DNA from: Chloroflexota bacterium
GTDB taxonomy: Bacteria > Chloroflexota > Dehalococcoidia > GIF9 > UBA5620
Assembly (NCBI GenBank): GCA_026389735.1
Contig: JAPLHH010000229.1
Span: 1 to 18,026, forward strand
DNA length: 18,026 nt
Direction: 5' to 3'
Under the pieces are notes generated by a model. It did not search any database. It had not been told where the DNA came from and saw nothing but the letters and a program-made list of their open reading frames with translations. Shown here piece after piece: positions 13,580-18,026 of the stretch; position 1 is the stretch's first letter; every line of letters begins with the position of its first letter. Both the position numbers and the translations under genes were made by a program.

Positions 13580-16279
13580 GTGTATCTCAGTCAGAAGACC
13601 AACACGATTAATGTGACTATCGACGAGCAGCAAGTAAATGCAAGAGAGGGAGCCACCGTACTTGAGGCAGCTCGCGAGACAGACATCTATATTCCAACTT
13701 TATGTTACCATCCTAGCCTAACGCCAGACGGAGCTTGCCGATTATGCGTCGTGGAGATTGAGAATTTACAAGGCTTTCCAACCGCCTGCACTACTCCGGT
13801 AACCAAAGATATGGTAATAAGAACCAATACGCCACAGCTCCGCAAGCTAAGACGAAACATTTTTGAACTTATCCTGGCCGAACACCCACAGCAGTGCCTT
13901 ACTTGTCCCAAGAATTTACGCTGTGAGCTTCAAGAATTATCATCTCGCATCGGAGTAAAAGAGCTTAAACTTCCTCCTATCCGCAAAAAGCTACCTATCT
14001 ATCAAGATAGCCCATTTTTCGAACGAGATTACAACCTATGTGTACCCTGCAGCCGCTGTGTCCGGGTATGTCAGGAGGTAAGAGGAGTCGGGGCAATTAC
14101 GTTAACATATCAAGGCAGTCGAGCTTCAGTGGGTACTGCTTCCGATAAGTCGTTACGAGATTCAGGATGCCAATTCTGTGGAGCTTGTGTTGATGTTTGT
14201 CCTACGGGCGCCCTGATTGACCGTTTCAGCAAATGGCTGGGAGTACCCGAACGCTCAGTAGTCACAACATGCCCGTATTGTGGAGTTGGTTGCCAGCTAA
14301 GCCTCGAAGTAAACGGAGGCAAGATTGTCCGCTCGGTACCAGTCCTCGAAAACTCGGTTAACCAAGGACAAGCCTGTGTTAAAGGCCGCTTTGGTATCGC
14401 CGAATTCGTGCATCATCCCCAGCGTTTAACTACGCCCTTGATACGAAGAAATGGAGAATTAGTCCAGGCAAGCTGGGAAGAGGCATTGGAATTGGTAGCA
14501 AGAAAGTTGAAAAGCCATAAAGGAGACCAATTTGCTTTCGTCGCCTCAACTAGGTGCAGCAACGAAGAGAATTACCTGGCACAGAAATTCACCCGCCTGG
14601 TGATGCAGACCAACAATATAGACAACTTTGCTCGTATCTCACATTCCCCTACAGTGGTCGGTCTGGCCACCAGTTTCGGTAGCGGTGCCATGACTAATCC
14701 CATTAATGAAATTAGAGGTACTTCTTGCATCCTTGATATCGGCAGCAATACCAGCTCATCTAATCCGATTATTGCTCTGGAGATAAAGAAGGCAGTAAAC
14801 AACGGAGGAAAGCTGATTGTAGCGAACCCCCGAGAGATTGAGCTTTGCCGTTACGCTGCTATATGGCTTAGGCACCTTCCGGGAACTGACGTTGCCCTGC
14901 TCATGGGCATGATGAGAGTCATACTTGACGAGGGACTAGCTGATTCAAGCTTTGTCAGCGAACGCTGCGACAATTTTGATGCCTTCAAGGAATCATTGAA
15001 GAATTTCGACCTCGATTTTGTCGTGAAGGTTACCGGCGTACCACGGAATGCCATAGCTGAGGCAGCTCGATTGTATTCAACATCTAAACCAGCGACTATC
15101 ATCTATGGTTTGGGCATTACTCAGCATAGCCATGGCACAAATAACGTACTGGCTCTCGCCAATCTAGCTATGCTCACCGGTAATATCGGAAAACCGTCAA
15201 CTGGTGTAAATCCACTGCGGGAACAGAATAATATCCAAGGTGCCTGCGATATGGGCGCCTTGCCTAACGTTTACGCCGGCTATCAAAGGGTCGACAACCC
15301 TGACATCCTAAAGAAGTTTGAAATCGCCTGGAGAAGCGACTTGAGCCCGAATCCGGGATTGACTTTAACTGAGCTGTTCGACGCTGCACATAACGAACGG
15401 GTTAAGGCAATGTATCTGATGGGTGAAAATCCAGTTGTAAGCCATCCTGATGCAAAGCACATTGAGAGAGCATTGGGCAAGCTCAAATTCTTAGTTGTCC
15501 AGGACATATTCCTCACCGAAACCGCTCAGCTAGCTGATGTGGTTTTGCCAGCAGCTAGCTTTGCCGAAAAGGATGGTACCTTTACCAATACCGAACGGCG
15601 TATACAGAGGATAAGGCAAGCAATAAAGCCTGTAGGCAATTCCAAGCCTGACTGGTGGATTATATGTGAGCTTGCCAGGAAAATGTGCGATAAGGATTTC
15701 GACTTCGAGAACCCATCTGAGATAATGGAGGAAATTGCCAGATTGACACCCAGTTACGGCGGCGTCACCTACGAACGCCTGGAGAAACGTGGTCTGCAAT
15801 GGCCCTGTCCTACTAAAGACCACCCGGGGACGCCAATATTGCATGTGGGTAGACTCGTTCGCGGTTTGGGAAGATTCATGCCACTTCAATATGAGCCTCC
15901 AGCCGAATTGCCTGATGAAGAATATCCGCTCATCCTAACTACCGGGTGTAGTTTATATCATTATGGTACTGGGACTATGACACGGAAGGTTACCGGACTC
16001 AATACCATTGAACCGGAGGGAGTGGTAGAGATAAATCCGTCGGATGCATCTTCCCTAAAAATTAAAGACGGCAAGAAAGTCAAGGTGGTTTCGCGCCGTG
16101 GCGAGGTAATAACTAAGGCAAAAGTCACTGAGGAATCACCGCCAAAAGTTGTCTACATGACCTTCCATTTTGCTGAGAGCGCTGCCAATATCCTGACTAA
16201 TAGTGCTCTAGACCCGATAGCTAAAATTCCAGAACTAAAAGTATGTGCGGTAAGAATTGAAAGGGTTATGGAAAATTAA
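13580..16279 (+). CDS. fdhA: NAD(P)-linked formate dehydrogenase alpha subunit with serine at the Sec/Cys position
   Basis: An 899-residue fusion of a NuoG-like electron-input module and an FdhF-like catalytic domain, the architecture of cytoplasmic FdhA in Moorella-type acetogens. A [2Fe-2S] domain has C42/C53/C56/C70. It is followed by a His-Cys cluster segment (EHPQQCLTC...C), two [4Fe-4S] motifs (CVPCSRCVRVC, CQFCGACVDVC) and the Mo-domain cluster motif CPYCGVGC...CVKGR. The catalytic motif is FARISHSPTVVGL. Serine 354 (TCA, 14639-14641) stands where FDHs have Sec or Cys; the following H355 is kept, and the arginine is R547, in an altered LREQNN context. The rest aligns closely with the fdhF product at 712. 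Start: GTG 13580 (see ribosome binding site); TTG 13574 would add two residues. Formate dehydrogenase activity is uncertain: the E. coli Sec-to-Ser variant is inactive, and the Dehalococcoides FdhA homologue with Ser shows no FDH activity. Confidence 0.92.
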   Translation: MYLSQKTNTINVTIDEQQVNAREGATVLEAARETDIYIPTLCYHPSLTPDGACRLCVVEIENLQGFPTACTTPVTKDMVIRTNTPQLRKLRRNIFELILAEHPQQCLTCPKNLRCELQELSSRIGVKELKLPPIRKKLPIYQDSPFFERDYNLCVPCSRCVRVCQEVRGVGAITLTYQGSRASVGTASDKSLRDSGCQFCGACVDVCPTGALIDRFSKWLGVPERSVVTTCPYCGVGCQLSLEVNGGKIVRSVPVLENSVNQGQACVKGRFGIAEFVHHPQRLTTPLIRRNGELVQASWEEALELVARKLKSHKGDQFAFVASTRCSNEENYLAQKFTRLVMQTNNIDNFARISHSPTVVGLATSFGSGAMTNPINEIRGTSCILDIGSNTSSSNPIIALEIKKAVNNGGKLIVANPREIELCRYAAIWLRHLPGTDVALLMGMMRVILDEGLADSSFVSERCDNFDAFKESLKNFDLDFVVKVTGVPRNAIAEAARLYSTSKPATIIYGLGITQHSHGTNNVLALANLAMLTGNIGKPSTGVNPLREQNNIQGACDMGALPNVYAGYQRVDNPDILKKFEIAWRSDLSPNPGLTLTELFDAAHNERVKAMYLMGENPVVSHPDAKHIERALGKLKFLVVQDIFLTETAQLADVVLPAASFAEKDGTFTNTERRIQRIRQAIKPVGNSKPDWWIICELARKMCDKDFDFENPSEIMEEIARLTPSYGGVTYERLEKRGLQWPCPTKDHPGTPILHVGRLVRGLGRFMPLQYEPPAELPDEEYPLILTTGCSLYHYGTGTMTRKVTGLNTIEPEGVVEINPSDASSLKIKDGKKVKVVSRRGEVITKAKVTEESPPKVVYMTFHFAESAANILTNSALDPIAKIPELKVCAVRIERVMEN
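14654..14670 (+). promoter_or_regulatory. SECIS-like hairpin retained in fdhA although the codon is TCA
   Basis: GTGGTC (14654-14659), loop GGTCT (14660-14664), GGCCAC (14665-14670): six pairs, one of them U-G. The loop begins 18 nt after the TCA serine codon, exactly as in the Sec-containing fdhF copy at 1135-1151, and is identical. Relative to that copy, one A-U pair is replaced by G-C, so the stem is kept by paired changes. With no UGA it cannot direct Sec insertion in the present sequence, so it is probably a remnant. Confidence 0.6.
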
Positions 16280-16587
16280 CTGATGCTCCTCAGCCGCCTT
16301 TCCACGAATCTTGCCCAGGAAACTATCTTATGCTAAACTATCTGGCTGATTATCCAACACTATGGAGAATGCAGTAATATAAATCAGCTGAAATGTTATC
16401 GAAGCTTCAATCACACGGCTATTCCATACACGAGGTTACACTAGCTCAGATATCAGGCAGGTTCATACATCTTGACTTATTTTCTAGCTTTCGCCTTTAT
16501 TGCGGCCTTTCGTAAAGAATTCTAGCCACAATTCTTGCACATAAATAATCGAAGGGGCTTGACACGAAACTGAGTAAGGAAAAGATT
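16280..16587. other. Intergenic region, 308 nt, between fdhA and nuoE-like gene
   Basis: No open frame with family features is visible. A weak promoter candidate is TTGACT (16472-16477) with TTTATT (16496-16501) at an 18-nt spacing. A TTGACA at 16559-16564 is too close to the next start codon to be a useful -35 box. I see no intrinsic terminator. The gap is unusual within a module whose subunits normally lie in one tight operon. Confidence 0.5.
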
Positions 16588-17049
16588 ATGGCAACCGATT
16601 TAAGAGAACAGATGAGAGGGATACTTGCCCCCTTTCAGGGTCGGCAGGTCGTCCTGATACCGGCTCTTCAGGCCGTGCAAGAGAAATTTGGCTATTTGCC
16701 TGAAGCGGCAATGGAGGAAATCGGACGAGTGGCTGGGGTATCACAAAATGTAGTCTATGGAGTGGCCAGCTTCTACTCCCAATTCCGCTTCACTAAACCC
16801 GGAGAGCACATGATTAAAATATGTCTGGGCACTGCCTGCCATGTGCAAGGTGCTGCCAGCCTGGTCGAATCGTTGGAACGAGAACTCCACATAGAGACGG
16901 GTAAAACGACTCCAGATGGTAAGTTCAGTCTAGAAGAAGTCCGCTGTTTTGGTTCTTGCGCTTTGGCTCCTGTCATAGTGGTTGATAGCCAGGTCTATGG
17001 TAATGTGACGACAACTAAGACCAAGGAAATACTTGACGAGTTTCATTAG
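16588..17049 (+). CDS. NuoE-like [2Fe-2S] thioredoxin-fold subunit of formate dehydrogenase
   Basis: A 153-residue NuoE/HndA-family protein carrying one [2Fe-2S] cluster between the flavin subunit and FdhA. The ligands are C79 and C84 (ICLGTACHV) and C120 and C124 (CFGSCALAPV), the usual Cx4C...Cx3C pattern. The N-terminal helical bundle (QEKFGYLPEAAMEEIGRVAGV, VVYGVASFYSQF) is also typical. Start ATG 16588 has AAGGA 7 nt upstream. It is followed 20 nt later by the flavin subunit. Similar proteins occur in NADH dehydrogenase, in electron-bifurcating hydrogenases (HydC) and in NAD-formate dehydrogenases; the neighbouring fdhA makes the last the best guess. Confidence 0.9.
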   Translation: MATDLREQMRGILAPFQGRQVVLIPALQAVQEKFGYLPEAAMEEIGRVAGVSQNVVYGVASFYSQFRFTKPGEHMIKICLGTACHVQGAASLVESLERELHIETGKTTPDGKFSLEEVRCFGSCALAPVIVVDSQVYGNVTTTKTKEILDEFH

Positions 17050-17069
17050 CCAATACTAAAGGAAATAGC

Positions 17070-18026
17070 ATGGATTTCGTCACATTACGAAACAAAGCAA
17101 TTGAAGAATGGCAAGCCCTGTGGGGCAGCGGCAAGCCGCTGATTCTGGTGGGATTAGCCACCTGTGGTATGGCAGCCGGGGCTAACGCAGTATTAAAAGC
17201 TATCGAAGGTGAACTAGCACGGCGAAATATCCAGGCCAATATCATACCGGTTGGATGTATCGGCCTGTGCTATCTGGAGCCAATAGTCGATATCGTGAAG
17301 CCGGGACGTCCTCGGATCTCCTATAGTCAGGTTACCCCGGAAAAAGCAATCAAGCTGATAGAAGATTATCTGGTCAACGACAACCCGCGTCCCGACTTGG
17401 CACTCGGCACTTTTGGTGAAGATAGGTTTGCCAACATACCGAAGTTTTTCGAACACCCAATGCTAAAACCTCAGGTGAGAATAGCCACTCGCAACTGTGG
17501 TCACATCAATCCTGAAGATATCAACCACTATATTGCCAAGGATGGCTATAGTGGACTGCACAGAGCACTGGCCATGCCGCCTGAAGATGTGATTAAAGAG
17601 GTGGAAAAGTCTGGGCTACGCGGGCGAGGTGGAGCCGGATTTCCTACCTGGAGAAAATGGGACGAAGCTCGCCGCAGCAAGGCAATGCCCAAGTTTGTGG
17701 TCTGCAATGCAGACGAAGGAGACCCCGGAGCCTTCATGGACCGCTCTGTCCTCGAAGGAGACCCCCACTCTGTCCTTGAGGGTATGTCTATTGCCGGCTA
17801 TGCTGTTGGCACGCCAAATGGTTATATATATGTTCGAGCTGAGTACCCACTGGCAGTTAAAAGGCTTCAGATTGCCATAGACCAGGCCAAAAAACTCCGC
17901 CTTCTAGGCGATAATGTTCTTGGCACCGAATTTGGCTTCAACGTAAACATTATGCAGGGTGCCGGCGCCTTCGTCTGCGGCGAAGGCAGCGCCTTGATGT
18001 ACTCAATAGAAGGCAAGCGGGGTATG
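17070..18026 (+). CDS. NuoF-like NAD(P)H/FMN subunit of formate dehydrogenase, truncated by window end
   Basis: The first 319 codons are seen; the 3' end lies outside. An N-terminal thioredoxin-like [2Fe-2S] domain is suggested by C32 (LATCGMAAGA) and C63/C67 (VGCIGLCYLEP), as in HydB-type NuoF proteins. The flavin and nucleotide region follows: GLRGRGGAGFPTWRKW, NADEGDPGAFMDRSVLEGDP and GAGAFVCGEGSALMYSIEGKRGM, all family signatures. The final [4Fe-4S] motif would lie beyond the window. AAAGGA about 7 nt upstream supports ATG 17070. The fusion with an N-terminal [2Fe-2S] domain is the form seen in electron-bifurcating hydrogenases and NAD(P)-linked formate dehydrogenases, so bifurcation with ferredoxin is possible but cannot be shown here. 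Confidence 0.92.
   Translation, partial: MDFVTLRNKAIEEWQALWGSGKPLILVGLATCGMAAGANAVLKAIEGELARRNIQANIIPVGCIGLCYLEPIVDIVKPGRPRISYSQVTPEKAIKLIEDYLVNDNPRPDLALGTFGEDRFANIPKFFEHPMLKPQVRIATRNCGHINPEDINHYIAKDGYSGLHRALAMPPEDVIKEVEKSGLRGRGGAGFPTWRKWDEARRSKAMPKFVVCNADEGDPGAFMDRSVLEGDPHSVLEGMSIAGYAVGTPNGYIYVRAEYPLAVKRLQIAIDQAKKLRLLGDNVLGTEFGFNVNIMQGAGAFVCGEGSALMYSIEGKRGM

Noticed and set aside
16559..16587. TTGACA as -35 box of a nuoE promoter
   Set aside because: The matching -10 would fall at the start codon, so the transcript would begin inside the gene.
1..18026. tRNA genes, CRISPR arrays, insertion sequences
   Set aside because: No cloverleaf-like sequence, regularly spaced repeat or transposase-like frame was seen on either strand.

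Overview
The window reads as an accessory energy-metabolism locus of a strictly anaerobic bacterium that decodes UGA as selenocysteine. The likely setting is formate, H2 and CO2 metabolism: a fermenter, syntroph or acetogen. Taxonomy cannot be fixed from this sequence. Gene content resembles loci of anaerobic Firmicutes and Chloroflexota, and GTG starts are frequent. Almost everything lies on the + strand; only a partial transporter at the left edge is on the - strand.

Layout. (1) At 1-264 (-) is the N-terminal part of an MFS transporter. (2) At 265-711 is a divergent intergenic region with a near-consensus sigma70-type promoter (408-436) pointing at fdhF. (3) At 712-13262 is a compact operon for a formate hydrogenlyase of the Hyf (hydrogenase-4, group 4 [NiFe]) type. 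Its genes are fdhF (formate dehydrogenase H with in-frame UGA), a four-cluster ferredoxin-like subunit (HyfA/HycB-like), hyfG (NuoC-NuoD fused large subunit with in-frame UGA), hyfH (NuoI-like ferredoxin), hyfD, hyfB, hyfC, hyfE and hyfF (membrane arm with three antiporter-like subunits), hyfI (NuoB-like small subunit) and hycI (maturation protease). (4) At 13263-13579 is a gap with a candidate promoter. (5) From 13580 to the right edge is a cytoplasmic NAD(P)-linked formate dehydrogenase module: fdhA (NuoG-like N-terminus plus molybdopterin catalytic domain), a 308-nt gap, nuoE-like and a truncated nuoF-like gene.

How they work together. FdhF oxidises formate and passes electrons through the Fe-S subunits to the [NiFe] site in HyfG, making H2. 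The three antiporter-like subunits would conserve energy as an ion gradient. The FdhA/NuoE/NuoF module would link formate/CO2 to NAD(P)H.

Most notable points. (a) The hydrogenase large subunit has UGA in its N-terminal nickel motif (R-x-C-G-x-U), followed at the right distance by a perfect 6-bp SECIS-like hairpin. Characterised [NiFeSe] enzymes carry Sec in the C-terminal motif instead. (b) The second formate dehydrogenase has serine (TCA) where the first has UGA, yet keeps the SECIS-like hairpin with compensatory base-pair changes. This suggests recent loss of Sec or altered chemistry. The selenocysteine machinery (selA, selB, selC, selD) is not in this window.
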